Notes: generated by a model not told the origin, from the letters alone. A stretch of 64,000 bases of DNA from an uncultured Lachnospiraceae bacterium (GCA_946558465.1 CAMNTM010000001.1:1-64000); one strand, 5' to 3'; numbered from the stretch's first letter, positions 25,956-35,270 are shown. A program made the numbers and translations.

Positions 25956-27449
25956 CTACTCCTCCTTTCCGGCAAGTGCCAGCCCAAGAATCGCATTCTT
26001 ATCTGCTTCTCCTGACAATTCACCTGCAATCATGCCTTGTCTCATAATCACAATCCTGTCTGCAATCATCTCTGTCTCTTCAATATCTGACGAAACAATT
26101 AAAATTCCTTTTCCTTCTTCTGCCAGACTGACAATCAATTTGTAAATCTCCATCTTTGCACCTACATCTACTCCGCAGGTAGGCTCGTCCAAGATTAAGA
26201 GCTCCGGATGTGTATTCAGCCATTTCCCTATTACAATTTTCTGCTGATTTCCTCCTGAATAAGCCCCGCCGTCAAGTCCCGCCGCAGGAGGATTCAAAAG
26301 CAGTCCCTTTACCTGGGCTTCTACATACTCCTTTTCCTTATCCCGGTTTCTGATTCCCATTCTGGATATTTCCGGCAGGGCTGCCATAACCATATTCTCC
26401 GCTGCGCTTATCTCCTTTACCAGACCTTGCCGGCCTCTGTCCTCCGGCACCATCACTATTCCTTGCTTTATGACATCCCATGTATGTCTTTTCACCGGAG
26501 CACCCTTAAAAAATATTTTTCCCGAATCAAATCCATCTATTCCAAATACGGCCCTCATTACTTCCGTACGTCCGGCTCCGACCAAGCCTGAAAGTACAAC
26601 TATCTCACCTCTGTGTACCTGGAAACTGATATTTCTAAAAAGGTTCCCGCTGCTTAAATTCTGTACATCAAGTAATATTTCTCCCACATGTCTTCTGCTC
26701 TTTTCCAGAGAATTATTTACCTCTTTTCCAAGCATGGACCTGGTAATCCATTCTGTCGTCGCTTCTTTCGTCTTTTTGGTTCCGATGATTTTTCCGTCAC
26801 GCATTACCGTTACTCTGTCTGTAATCTGAAAAATTTCTTCCATACGATGAGAAATATATATAATAGAGGTTCCTTCAGCCTTTAGCATCCTGACAATCTC
26901 GAACAGCCTTTCCGTCTCCTGCTTCGATAAGGATGAGGTAGGCTCATCCATAATCAAAATCTTTGCATTGATTGTAAGAGCCTTTGCTATCTCCACCAGC
27001 TGAGCAGAAGCCTTTCCTAGATTTTCCATCTTCTCATATGGATTTATATCCACACCCAGACGCTTAAATATCTCCTTAGAGACTTCCTCCATCCCTTTCC
27101 AATCCAGCAGTCCGCGTTTCTTCATTCGCTTTCCTACAAATAGGTTCTCAAGAACAGAAAGCTTGGGATAAAGGCTTGTCTCTTGATATATTGTCGCAAT
27201 TCCAAGTGCCTGTGCTTTCGAAGGTGTCAGATTCTTTGTTGTCTGTCCGCCGATGACAACCTCTCCCCTATCCTGGCCCAGAGCTCCCGAAATAATTTTA
27301 ATTAAAGTACTTTTTCCTGCCCCATTGATACCGAGAAGCGCCTGTACCTCGCCTTCATACAATTCAAAATCAATTCCTTTCAGAACATGATTGCCGCCGA
27401 AGCTCTTATATACATCTTTCGTCTTAAGTGCAAAGCTTTGTTCAGTCAT
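25956..27449 (-). CDS. RbsA/MglA-type ABC sugar ATPase (locus A)
   Basis: A 497-residue tandem ATPase that powers the importer. The first half has GINGAGKSTLIKI (Walker A near 40-52) and ILIMDEPTSSLS (Walker B); its signature loop reads LGKASAQLVEIA in place of LSGGQ. The second half has degenerate GLVGAGRTEVMRAV, YSGGNQQKIVIGKW signature and LLILDEPTCGVDVG. This asymmetric pattern is normal for the family. It is the first gene of the operon; AAAGGAG precedes the ATG, and a strong promoter with TTTCG boxes lies upstream. Confidence 0.93.
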   Translation of the reverse strand: MTEQSFALKTKDVYKSFGGNHVLKGIDFELYEGEVQALLGINGAGKSTLIKIISGALGQDRGEVVIGGQTTKNLTPSKAQALGIATIYQETSLYPKLSVLENLFVGKRMKKRGLLDWKGMEEVSKEIFKRLGVDINPYEKMENLGKASAQLVEIAKALTINAKILIMDEPTSSLSKQETERLFEIVRMLKAEGTSIIYISHRMEEIFQITDRVTVMRDGKIIGTKKTKEATTEWITRSMLGKEVNNSLEKSRRHVGEILLDVQNLSSGNLFRNISFQVHRGEIVVLSGLVGAGRTEVMRAVFGIDGFDSGKIFFKGAPVKRHTWDVIKQGIVMVPEDRGRQGLVKEISAAENMVMAALPEISRMGIRNRDKEKEYVEAQVKGLLLNPPAAGLDGGAYSGGNQQKIVIGKWLNTHPELLILDEPTCGVDVGAKMEIYKLIVSLAEEGKGILIVSSDIEETEMIADRIVIMRQGMIAGELSGEADKNAILGLALAGKEE

Positions 27450-27462
27450 ATGAGAAGGCTCC

Positions 27463-27654
27463 TTTCGTTTATTTTCGTTTTATTTTATTATTTCTTTTAT
27501 ATTTTTTCCTTTTATGTTTCATATTATATTGCAATTACATTTGTTTTTCAACAACTTTTTATTTTTTTGTAAATAACCATTACTTTCACTTACCGATTTT
27601 ATCTATTTTGCACAATTTTTTGTCATATTTTTTTCGTTTTCTTTCGATTTATAT
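27463..27654 (-). promoter_or_regulatory. Promoter and candidate DeoR operators of locus A
   Basis: On the minus strand TTGAAA (27546-27551) and TATAAT (27523-27528) are exactly 17 bases apart, giving a 5' leader of about 70 bases. Boxes of the form TTTCGTTT(A/T) occur, read on the plus strand, at 27463-27472, 27473-27482, 27632-27640 and 27642-27651, thus on both sides of the promoter. The remaining bases up to the ICE end at 27821 are AT-rich and hold no gene. Confidence 0.68.
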
Positions 27655-27820
27655 TGCCATTGATTTTTCTATATTTCATACATACCGCCCATAATCTATT
27701 TCCCCTCTGTCAAGACAGGCATCTTATCCAGCTCTATCATAAAACCGCTGCATACAAGGACAAAAAAAAGAGAATACATAGCCAATATAAGCTATATATC
27801 CTCCACCAACTTCTTATTAT

Positions 27821-27837
27821 TTTTTACATTAAAAACT
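27821..27837. other. Attachment-site core repeat at the int end
   Basis: TTTTTACATTAAAAACT, identical to 53794-53810. The five T/five A arrangement with a five-base spacer is the coupling-sequence form used by Tn916 integrase. Confidence 0.85.
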
Positions 27838-27867
27838 TACTAAATTTCTGATTATCTTTTCATAAGT

Positions 27868-27952
27868 TGGTAAATGCCGATATATCCCGTATTTTAGGGC
27901 TTTATCGGTATTTTCTTTTTGGAAGATACCTTGCATAAGCTGGCATTTACCA
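27868..27952. repeat. Nested inverted repeat inside the int end
   Basis: TGGTAAATGCC (27868-27878) is inverted at 27942-27952, and CCGATA/TATCGG pair inside it. It lies between the integrase stop and the end of the ICE, so it may end the int transcript or be an Int/Xis-binding architecture site. Confidence 0.6.
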
Positions 27953-27970
27953 GCATGAAAATGCAACCAA

Positions 27971-27992
27971 AAGTAGTAAATGAGTAGTAAAT
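27971..27992. repeat. Int arm-binding direct repeats (DR2-like), int end
   Basis: Two tandem 11-bp units, AAGTAGTAAAT and GAGTAGTAAAT. They match the AGTAGTAAAT sequence bound by the N-terminal domain of Tn916 Int and recur at the far end (53703-53724). Confidence 0.75.
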
Positions 27993-28005
27993 ATAAGCTC
28001 CGATA

Positions 28006-29196
28006 TTAACAAGCCAGTCTTTCCAGTTCCGCTTTTGCAGATTGAAATGTACCGTGTGCGTAATAGCCAAGTGTCATGGTTATGTTAGCGTGTCCCATGA
28101 GATATTGCAGGGTGTTTGGGTTCATTCCTCTATTTGCCATATTCGTACAATAAGTATGCCTGAATGAATGTGGTGTGATGTTCGGTAACTTGTCCGTGTG
28201 ATATTTGTTATACTTCTTAATCAGCCCTCGCACCATACCCTCATAGTTTCCTGCAACCTTAGGCAAGCCCTCACGGTTTAAGAATAGAAAATTGCTGTAA
28301 CCACCTACAATCAGCGGTTGTGCCTTTCCTCTGTTCTTTAGTATTCTTTGGATTGCTTGATAAGCCCGTTCTGTCAATGGAAGTTCCCGTTTTCCGTTTT
28401 TGGTTTTTGGCGTTTCAATATAGTAGCCGATTTCGCTGTCTTTCAATAACTGGTGGTCTATATTGAGTATTTTGTTCTGCATATCAATATGCGTCGTCAG
28501 TCCGCAAAATTCAGAAATACGAAGTCCCGTTTCCAACAGAAGCACAACCTCATCATAATACTTGCTGTAAATCTTATCCTTTTCCATAAAGGCAAGCAGG
28601 CGTTCTTCCTGCTCTGGTGTAAGGATAACTTTATGCTCTGTATCATCTTCCAGAACATCACTTAGTTTAAATTCAAATGGGTTCTTTCTGATACAGTCGT
28701 CTTGTATCGCCATGTAAAATGACGCTTTCAAGGAACGCTTATAGTTATCAATTGTTTTATAGGCATATCCTTTTTCACTCATTCTGATAGCCCATTCTTT
28801 AGCGTCCGACTGCTTAACAGTATCAATCGCCCTCATACCCAATGGGTCATTTTTCAGAGCGTTCATAAGATACTGTCGTCCCTTTTCGGTAGCCCTCTTG
28901 ATGTTCTTTCTTTGGCTGTTCTTTTTCTCGTAAAGCTGGCAGACTGTCATTTTACCGCCGACTGTGTCGATACTGTCGTTAAGGTCTTTTTTTATCTGTG
29001 CTTCTTTTTCCCTCAATGAAATATCATCACGCTTTCCAGCAGGTGTCTTGTCTGTCGGTACAAGTTTCCAAGAATAGATAAATTGTGGCTTTCCGTATAT
29101 ATCGGTATATTTATAAACGTATCTTCCGTCTTTTCGCTGGCTCTCTCCATTACGCAAATTGCGATTTTTACTGTCTTTTCGTTTTACATTAGACAT
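28006..29196 (-). CDS. int: Tn916-family tyrosine integrase
   Basis: A 396-residue site-specific recombinase for integration and excision. The N-terminal arm-binding domain (KDGRYVYKYTDIYGKPQF near 22-39) is typical of Int-Tn916. The core-binding SAM-like domain spans about 85-175. The catalytic domain has Arg in LETGLRISEFCGL, HSFRHTYC (His-x-x-Arg), LMGHANITMTLGYYAH with the second His and the nucleophile Tyr. It is next to xis and near the attachment core. RBS AAAGGAG precedes the ATG. Confidence 0.96.
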   Translation of the reverse strand: MSNVKRKDSKNRNLRNGESQRKDGRYVYKYTDIYGKPQFIYSWKLVPTDKTPAGKRDDISLREKEAQIKKDLNDSIDTVGGKMTVCQLYEKKNSQRKNIKRATEKGRQYLMNALKNDPLGMRAIDTVKQSDAKEWAIRMSEKGYAYKTIDNYKRSLKASFYMAIQDDCIRKNPFEFKLSDVLEDDTEHKVILTPEQEERLLAFMEKDKIYSKYYDEVVLLLETGLRISEFCGLTTHIDMQNKILNIDHQLLKDSEIGYYIETPKTKNGKRELPLTERAYQAIQRILKNRGKAQPLIVGGYSNFLFLNREGLPKVAGNYEGMVRGLIKKYNKYHTDKLPNITPHSFRHTYCTNMANRGMNPNTLQYLMGHANITMTLGYYAHGTFQSAKAELERLAC

Positions 29197-29273
29197 AGTG
29201 TAAAGCTCCTTTCCGTCATGGAATGAGCCGTGATACGCTATACTTATTATACCATATCCACGGCTCTATGACA

Positions 29274-29477
29274 TTAGATTTCGTCCAATGTATCTATGAT
29301 TTTTTCAAATTGTTTTCGCTTTATCTGAATACGGTTGCCGTTCACGATAACCCAGCCAGCGTCAATATTTTCTTCGGCTAATTTACGCAATTTTTTTTCG
29401 CCAATGCGGAAGTATTTAGACGCTTCTTCAATCGTCAGCGTATATTTTTCCCAGATAGGCACATCAGTATTGTTCAT
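29274..29477 (-). CDS. xis: Excisionase Xis (Tn916 type)
   Basis: A 67-residue winged-helix protein, the length and position of Tn916 Xis, which bends the ends and favours excision. [20 protein letters not shown] at 6-26 is the recognition helix region (in part), and the tail [19 protein letters not shown] is conserved. AGGGGGTG lies before the ATG. The int gene follows after 77 bases. Confidence 0.94.
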   Translation of the reverse strand: MNNTDVPIWEKYTLTIEEASKYFRIGEKKLRKLAEENIDAGWVIVNGNRIQIKRKQFEKIIDTLDEI

Positions 29478-29851
29478 AATCTATGCACCCCCTTTACTGT
29501 GTGTCATTTTTTGCAAGCAGGCAGACGGCTTTGGAAAGCTCCGTTAGTATCTCAACTATTCCCATTCTTGTGGGCAGAACCGCACCATGCGGACGTATCA
29601 TTATTCTGTGAGGATAGGTCGTGGCAAAACGACTTTTCCAACAGTCGCTCTCGGATCACTGCGTGGGTCGCTCGCTTTCTTTTGGAAAGGTCGTGGCGTA
29701 CAGTCCCCGTGGCTCGCTATCTCACAAACGTATCTGTCTGCTTTATTCAGTTGTCAAAGAGCTGTGGCGAAAGCGTGTTGCTTTCATGTAAAAGCAGGGG
29801 CAGAGCAGGAAAGAGGGGATTGAACAAATCATGCTCTGCGGTTACTGCTTG
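29478..29851. other. 374-base gene-free leader upstream of xis
   Basis: No convincing gene: frames on the plus strand here lack ribosome binding sites and have no recognisable protein. The stretch is richer in G+C than its surroundings, has two direct copies of GGTCGTGGC (29617-29625, 29689-29697) and, on the minus strand, a TTGACA at 29752-29757 that could be a -35 box reading toward xis (a convincing -10 is not seen). A long, structured xis leader is the simplest reading. Confidence 0.4.
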
Positions 29852-30100
29852 TTATTCTTCTTCGATTTCTAAGGCAATATCAAACCCTAAAATCATTTTG
29901 ATAAGTGCTTCTCGGATAAGTCCCTTTAACTCCATATCTACAACAATATAGACATTGCCGTATTCATCATAGAGTGGACGCAAACAGCACTTTGATATGT
30001 ACGGGTCATAAAATGCCAGTATTTTTTCAATCGCTTTTTCGTCCCCGTCCATTGCTTGCGAAAGCAAATAGTAGGACGGCTTCTTAAATGTTTGCTTCAT
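29852..30100 (-). CDS. Helix-turn-helix protein, Tn916 Orf8-like
   Basis: An 82-residue protein of the conjugative-transposon HTH_16 family (Orf8). KPSYYLLSQAMDGDEKAIEKIL at the N-terminus is the typical start, followed by FYDPYISKCCLRPLYDE; the acidic tail ends EIEEE. It begins one base after the Orf7-like stop, the same arrangement as in Tn916 where Orf7/Orf8 are thought to control transcription of the transfer genes. Confidence 0.87.
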   Translation of the reverse strand: MKQTFKKPSYYLLSQAMDGDEKAIEKILAFYDPYISKCCLRPLYDEYGNVYIVVDMELKGLIREALIKMILGFDIALEIEEE

Positions 30101-30101
30101 T

Positions 30102-30521
30102 TTACTGCTTCTCCTTTAGTATTTTTTTCATAGTTTCCAAAGCATGATGTCGGTTTCTAAATACACCGCTTTGCGTAATCTTTTGTAAGTTGGCAATTTC
30201 ACTTTCTGTCATTTCCAAGAAGTAATACATTAACAGAGTATTTCTCTTTCTTTCTGGAAGTTTTTTCAAGGCTTCTGCCAGCTCATCATCAAGGACACGA
30301 ATATCAATGCCACATACTGAAAAGATTGTATAATCTGTTTCGTAGTCGTCCCACACAGCAAAATTTTCAACGAAAATTTCTGGAAGTTCACAGAATGGAA
30401 TTTCTTTATCTTTTCGTCGTTTCAATCCTTGTTGGTAGTCCTTTACAACATGACGGACAACTTTCTTCAAACAACTTTCAAAGCGACATTGAACTGTTTT
30501 CTGGAAGTCAGACGGTTTCAT
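30102..30521 (-). CDS. Sigma-70-like regulator, Tn916 Orf7-like
   Basis: A 139-residue ECF-like sigma factor, the same length as Tn916 Orf7. The start at 30521 (MKPSDFQKTVQ) is set by AAAGGGGGTG; the longer frame is unlikely. The region-4-like segment LKKLPERKRNTLLMYYFLEMTESEIANL near 85-112 with a helix-turn-helix follows a divergent region 2. In Tn916 it helps switch on transfer after tetracycline induction; here the inducer cannot be the same because tet(M) is missing. Confidence 0.87.
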   Translation of the reverse strand: MKPSDFQKTVQCRFESCLKKVVRHVVKDYQQGLKRRKDKEIPFCELPEIFVENFAVWDDYETDYTIFSVCGIDIRVLDDELAEALKKLPERKRNTLLMYYFLEMTESEIANLQKITQSGVFRNRHHALETMKKILKEKQ

Positions 30522-30644
30522 CAATCTCACCCCCTTTCCACTATGATTTGAAAAGTGTTTATCCCTCTTTCCGCACCATATAGGGAATGAAAGGTGTGAT
30601 TTAATGACCTCTTTTGAAAAATTTTTAAATTTTTTTCGAGTATG

Positions 30645-30684
30645 AAAAAAGCCCGCACAAAACATATAGTCTGTACGAGCCTTT
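30645..30684 (-). terminator. Attenuator-like terminator upstream of orf7
   Basis: On the minus strand AAAGGCTCGTACA pairs imperfectly with TGTGCGGGCTTTTTT. It lies after the BceS stop and before orf7, so it ends the bce transcript and limits read-through into orf7/8/xis/int. Confidence 0.7.
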
Positions 30685-30814
30685 AAAGCTAAAACATATT
30701 CAATTTTTAATAGTGTGCTATTAGGTGGAATTTGATTGCAAAGAATTGTACTTAAAGCTTTCCATAATGCAAGCCCCCTTAAAGCACCGTATCAATGTTG
30801 GCATGGTTTTCAAA

Positions 30815-31828
30815 TTACTCTGAAAAATTATGAACTGTTCCTTTTGGAAATGTAATGGTCAGTCTTGTATATTCTTTTTCCGTAGAAGCAATATCCAATT
30901 TCAAGCCCAACCTATCGCATAATTTTTTCGATAGATACAGTCCCATACCCGTTGCATTTGCCTTGTTTCTATTTGAACCCGTAAAACCTTTTTCAAATAC
31001 ACGGGATAAATCAGACGCTTTTATTCCACAACCATTATCTTCAATCACAAGCAATATATTTGTACCATTGTCTTGACTGTATATCGTCAGTTTATTTTCT
31101 TGCTTATCAAAATACTTAATCGCATTTTGCACGATTTGAGATAGAATGAATGTCAGCCATTTTTCATCAGTATAAATGACATTTTCTATGTCATGGATAT
31201 TGATAATTGCTTTTCTTTCCATAAGCGAATGACGGAATTTCAGAATGACATTATGTATCACTTCGTCTAACTGCAACTGTTTTACAAAATAGTCCTTTTC
31301 CGTATTTTCGCTTCTTGCATAGTAGAGCATTTGTTCCACTAACTGAAATATTTTGTCTGTTTCTTTTTTTAATGTGTAATTTTTTGTATTGTCAAACGTC
31401 AAAGACAATGCTCCTATCGGTATTTTAATTTCATGGACGAAACTTTCCACATATTCTTGATAGTCCTGCTTTTCCTCTGTGATTTTGCCGATTTCATCAT
31501 TCATAGATTTGCAGGCTTTTTTTAGTGCGTAGCAATAGGCTTTATTTTGAAATTCTTTTGGCTTTGGTAAAACGTCTGCAATATAATAGGTTTCTTCCAG
31601 TCCGTCTACTAAATCAATAATATGTTGTGAAGCGTTACGTTTCTTCCGATACAAACACCATTGAAAAAGCCCTTGTATGCTGATGAACAGAATTACCAAT
31701 GATACAACAAACAGCGTATCTACACCGTAGAAAATCAAGAGAAATGCTACTACGGCAAGAAAGAAAAGCTGAAACAATATCTCTGTTATTTTTTCTTCTA
31801 AGAATGTAAAAAAACTCACAGTTTCCAA
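30815..31828 (-). CDS. BceS-type intramembrane-sensing histidine kinase
   Basis: A 337-residue sensor kinase. Two hydrophobic helices (about 18-35 and 38-58) with almost no outside loop mark the intramembrane-sensing class that reads the state of a BceAB-type transporter rather than a ligand. The H box is SFVHEIKIPIGAL with His132; the N box is ILSQIVQNAIKY and the G boxes are IEDNGCGI and GMGLYLSKKL. Its start overlaps the response regulator gene by 13 bases. Members respond to bacitracin, nisin and similar peptides; which one here is unknown. Confidence 0.9.
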   Translation of the reverse strand: METVSFFTFLEEKITEILFQLFFLAVVAFLLIFYGVDTLFVVSLVILFISIQGLFQWCLYRKKRNASQHIIDLVDGLEETYYIADVLPKPKEFQNKAYCYALKKACKSMNDEIGKITEEKQDYQEYVESFVHEIKIPIGALSLTFDNTKNYTLKKETDKIFQLVEQMLYYARSENTEKDYFVKQLQLDEVIHNVILKFRHSLMERKAIINIHDIENVIYTDEKWLTFILSQIVQNAIKYFDKQENKLTIYSQDNGTNILLVIEDNGCGIKASDLSRVFEKGFTGSNRNKANATGMGLYLSKKLCDRLGLKLDIASTEKEYTRLTITFPKGTVHNFSE

Positions 31829-32475
31829 CCCTTTCCTCGTATATTTTCCAATAAATGAACAATACCGATTTCTTTCATTTTCTTTTTTAGACGAGTCATA
31901 TTAACCAGTAATACATTTTCGTCTAAATAATATTTGTCGTTCCACAGCTTTTCCAATAGTTCTTCTTTGCTAATAACTTTATCTTCGTTCATAAAGAAGT
32001 AGTATAATATACGAAATTCATTTCTTGTCAGTTCAATGCTTTTCTCTTGATACTTCAGAATGGATAAATGTAAATCAAGGGTACAATCTTTTTTGACAAG
32101 CTCACGGAAATTATTCGGGTTTGACAACTGCAATGCACGCTTGATCTTCTCAAGAAGAATAAGCGTGTCATACGGCTTTGTGATGAAGTCAATCCCACCC
32201 ACTTGAATACTTTTCAATTCGTCAGCATTTGTATCTCTGCTTGTTACAAAGATAATAGGTACTGGCATGACTTGTTTTATTTTCCTGCATACTTCGTAGC
32301 CATTCTCATACGGCAGGTTAATATCAAGCAGAACCAGTTCTATGGAATATTGCTTTAATTCCTCTGTCAGATTTCCAAAGTCAGTCAATAAAACTGTTTC
32401 ATATCCTTGTGTGTTCAATAGTTTAGAAAGCTCCAAACGAGTGATTTCATCATCTTCGATAATCGCTATTCTCAT
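31816..32475 (-). CDS. BceR-type OmpR-family response regulator
   Basis: A 219-residue regulator. The receiver has the acidic pair EDDE at 7-10, the phosphoacceptor Asp51 in LLDINLP, T in VTSRDT and Lys in FITKPYD. A winged-helix DNA-binding domain covers about 125-219 (ELTRNEFRILYYFFMN, NVLLVNMTRLKKKMKEIG). The ATG at 32475 follows AGGGGGTG. Overlapping with the kinase gene, it probably activates the bceAB promoter just upstream of 35270. Confidence 0.92.
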   Translation of the reverse strand: MRIAIIEDDEITRLELSKLLNTQGYETVLLTDFGNLTEELKQYSIELVLLDINLPYENGYEVCRKIKQVMPVPIIFVTSRDTNADELKSIQVGGIDFITKPYDTLILLEKIKRALQLSNPNNFRELVKKDCTLDLHLSILKYQEKSIELTRNEFRILYYFFMNEDKVISKEELLEKLWNDKYYLDENVLLVNMTRLKKKMKEIGIVHLLENIRGKGWKL

Positions 32476-32533
32476 TTCAACACCCCCTTGATTTACCATT
32501 ATAATAATTCCACAGCAGGAGAGCTAGAAAAAT

Positions 32534-34510
32534 CTAACTCTCCTCATTGATATTTCGTTTGAAACCGATATACGTCGCAATCCAATAAATACCATAGATA
32601 AAGAAGAAAATCGCCAAACCACCAGCAAAATAGAACAGGTAGATAAATTCATTTGCCAAAAGAACGTTATAAACATTGTTAAGTGAAGCTAACATACAGA
32701 AACTTGCAATAACCGAATAAACAACTGGAATTCCAAATAATATCAATAATTGTTTTTTGATTGTCTTAAACAATGACTTGTCATTTACTCCTAATCTTCG
32801 CAAAGTCTGATAGCGATATTTGTATTTAGTAGCATCACTTAAAGATTGCACAGCAAGAATTGTTCCCACAGCAGAGATTAAAATAAAAGCAATATATAAA
32901 CAGATACTTGCTATGATAGCAGTCATAGTATTTTGTTCTTCTATAACAGTACCTCTTACTGATACTCTATAATATTCATTATGAGTTGTCCCGTCTTCAT
33001 CTTCTACCACCAATAAATGCTTTAATTCTGTATCTATCTTTTCTTCTAATTTTGCAGTCGTTTCTTCTTTTGTATCAACAATTAAATGTTCTTCTGATAT
33101 TTCTAATCCCTGCACATATTCATCAGGAACAATGACTGTAAATCTTCCTGTATTATTCATACTGTACCAAAAAGATTTTGTATCAATCCCTTTTAAGCGA
33201 AGTTCATTGTTAGCAAATTGAATGGTCTGCATATCAGCATTATCTTCAACTTTGTATAATAGTTGACTATCAGTTACAAGGAAATACTCATCTTCTGTTA
33301 ATTCAACAGTATTCATATTTCGTAATTTCAATAATCTGTTATAATCACTTAACTTCATTACTGGGTCATAATCATAAAACTGCACATTGTAATAATCTTG
33401 TATTTGATGTTTAGGTTCTTTATAAACATTATATTCAATGGTTTCCTTGATTGTATAATCTTCATCTATAACATCAAGATATTCTTTATAATCATCAAAA
33501 GGTTGTGTCCAATCAAAAACTTCTACATCATAAGGAGAGGTTAATTCAATGCTCGTCTGATATAAACCTTTATAGATACTGGAAAAATTCAGACATAGCA
33601 AGGAAAGTAATATCAGCATAGAAAGCGTTCCGAATGTAAAACTCATTGTTCTTGCCTTCGACGCAAAAGTTCTTGTTACAAATAGGTTGTCATTTTGATA
33701 TTTCATTTTTTTACTTTTTAGTAGAATTGATAATAACATATCCGCACAAGTTGCAGAAATACCATAAATACTGATTATTAACATAATCACGCAAATCATT
33801 AAATAAGTCATAGTTGACTCATCACTGAAATTTTCAAAACTGCAACGTGAGTTCCAAAGCAGAAGTGAGGAAACCCCCAGTACAGCACTAACCATAAAGA
33901 TAATGTTTCTTTTTTTATTATTACGGAACATTTTCTTTTCATTCTGTTTATCAAAGTAAAGAAAATCATGTACCGTCATTTTTCTTATTCTTCGTAAAAG
34001 GTTAAGTAAAACCAATACATATATTGCCAAAAAGTAAATTACAAGTAACCCTACGGAAATAAGGTTTAATGAAATGAATATAACCTCTGGAATACCTAAT
34101 AATTTTACAATGACTAATGACACAAACTGGCTAAACAGAAAACCAAGTGGAATAGCTAGTATAAGTGCTAAAAAGCCTAATAATATATTCTCCATGACAA
34201 GTAGACGTGCAACTTCTTTTTTCTTTATCCCAAGAAGCATATATGTTCCAAATTCTTTACTTCGTTTCTCAAACATGAACCTTGTCGTATAGTTAATCAA
34301 GAAACACACAACAAATACAATAATGATATTTACAAAAGTTAGAACATTCTTGAATGAGTCCATACCAGATGATAGCTTTACAACTTCATCAGAACTTGCT
34401 ATAAGATTAAATGCCAGTATGAGTGAAAATGAAATTGTAATGGTTATCAGATAAATCAAATAATCCTTTAAATTTCTTTTTGTATTTCTAACCGCCAATT
34501 TACCTAACAT
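32534..34510 (-). CDS. BceB-type ABC permease (FtsX family)
   Basis: A 658-residue membrane protein with about ten spans. The first FtsX-like domain covers about 55-170 and the second the last 120 residues. Between them (about 300-520) lies a large hydrophilic outside domain with no hydrophobic stretch, the hallmark of BceB peptide-detoxification and sensing permeases. The ATG at 34510 is preferred to a GTG at 34522 that lies within the GGAGGT ribosome binding site. It overlaps the ATPase gene by 11 bases. Confidence 0.9.
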   Translation of the reverse strand: MLGKLAVRNTKRNLKDYLIYLITITISFSLILAFNLIASSDEVVKLSSGMDSFKNVLTFVNIIIVFVVCFLINYTTRFMFEKRSKEFGTYMLLGIKKKEVARLLVMENILLGFLALILAIPLGFLFSQFVSLVIVKLLGIPEVIFISLNLISVGLLVIYFLAIYVLVLLNLLRRIRKMTVHDFLYFDKQNEKKMFRNNKKRNIIFMVSAVLGVSSLLLWNSRCSFENFSDESTMTYLMICVIMLIISIYGISATCADMLLSILLKSKKMKYQNDNLFVTRTFASKARTMSFTFGTLSMLILLSLLCLNFSSIYKGLYQTSIELTSPYDVEVFDWTQPFDDYKEYLDVIDEDYTIKETIEYNVYKEPKHQIQDYYNVQFYDYDPVMKLSDYNRLLKLRNMNTVELTEDEYFLVTDSQLLYKVEDNADMQTIQFANNELRLKGIDTKSFWYSMNNTGRFTVIVPDEYVQGLEISEEHLIVDTKEETTAKLEEKIDTELKHLLVVEDEDGTTHNEYYRVSVRGTVIEEQNTMTAIIASICLYIAFILISAVGTILAVQSLSDATKYKYRYQTLRRLGVNDKSLFKTIKKQLLILFGIPVVYSVIASFCMLASLNNVYNVLLANEFIYLFYFAGGLAIFFFIYGIYWIATYIGFKRNINEES

Positions 34511-35270
34511 TTCCCACTTCACCTCCGAGCAAGGTTAACATATCCAGTATTTCATTGAAGAAATCTTTTCTGCTTTTTTCCCCTCTGAAAATTTCATTGA
34601 ATAGCTTACCGTCTTTCAAGAACAAAATACGTTTACAAAAAGACGCACTAAACGGGTCATGTGTTACCATTAAAATAGTAGCCTGCATTTTCTTATTGAT
34701 GTCAGACATTGTTTCCAGTAACAATCTGGAAGATTTTGAGTCCAAAGCTCCCGTCGGTTCGTCGGCTAAAATCAGCTTTGGTTCATTGATTAAAGCTCTT
34801 GCACAAGCACAACGCTGTTTTTGTCCGCCCGAAACTTCGTAAGGAAATTTGGATAAAATATCACGAATACCCAATTTATCAGCGATAGCATGAACCCTTT
34901 TCTCAATATCAGCAGGGTTCTGTTTGTTGATTACCAATGACAAAGAAATGTTTTCTTCAATCGTTAAAGTATCTAAAAGGTTGAAATCTTGAAAAATGAA
35001 CCCTAGATTTTCACGTCTGAAATCAGCAAAATCTTTATCTTTGATTTTGGTAATATCTTGATTGTTGACTGTAATGTGTCCGCTGGTTACAGTATCAATC
35101 GTAGAGATACAGTTTAATAGGGTAGTCTTTCCAGAACCACTAGCTCCCATTATTGCGACAAATTCGCCCTTGTCTACATACATAGAAATACCGTCTACTG
35201 CCTTTGTGATATTTCCAGAGTTACCCCCGTAGTATTTTTTTACTTGCTCTAAATTTAAAATGTGTTCCAT
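34500..35270 (-). CDS. BceA-type ABC ATPase
   Basis: A 256-residue ATPase of the MacB/BceA group. MGASGSGKTTLLN near 41-53 is Walker A, YEVSGGQKQRCACARAL near 140 is the signature, LILADEPTGALDS is Walker B and MVTHDP the switch His. With BceB it would free lipid-II-cycle intermediates from peptide antibiotics, the mechanism accepted for BceAB. GGAGCG precedes the ATG. First gene of the four-gene bce cassette. Confidence 0.93.
   Translation of the reverse strand: MEHILNLEQVKKYYGGNSGNITKAVDGISMYVDKGEFVAIMGASGSGKTTLLNCISTIDTVTSGHITVNNQDITKIKDKDFADFRRENLGFIFQDFNLLDTLTIEENISLSLVINKQNPADIEKRVHAIADKLGIRDILSKFPYEVSGGQKQRCACARALINEPKLILADEPTGALDSKSSRLLLETMSDINKKMQATILMVTHDPFSASFCKRILFLKDGKLFNEIFRGEKSRKDFFNEILDMLTLLGGEVGNVR

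Noticed and set aside
29499-29951. A 150-codon plus-strand frame in the xis leader
   Set aside because: Runs into the antisense of orf8, has no family features and no ribosome binding site.
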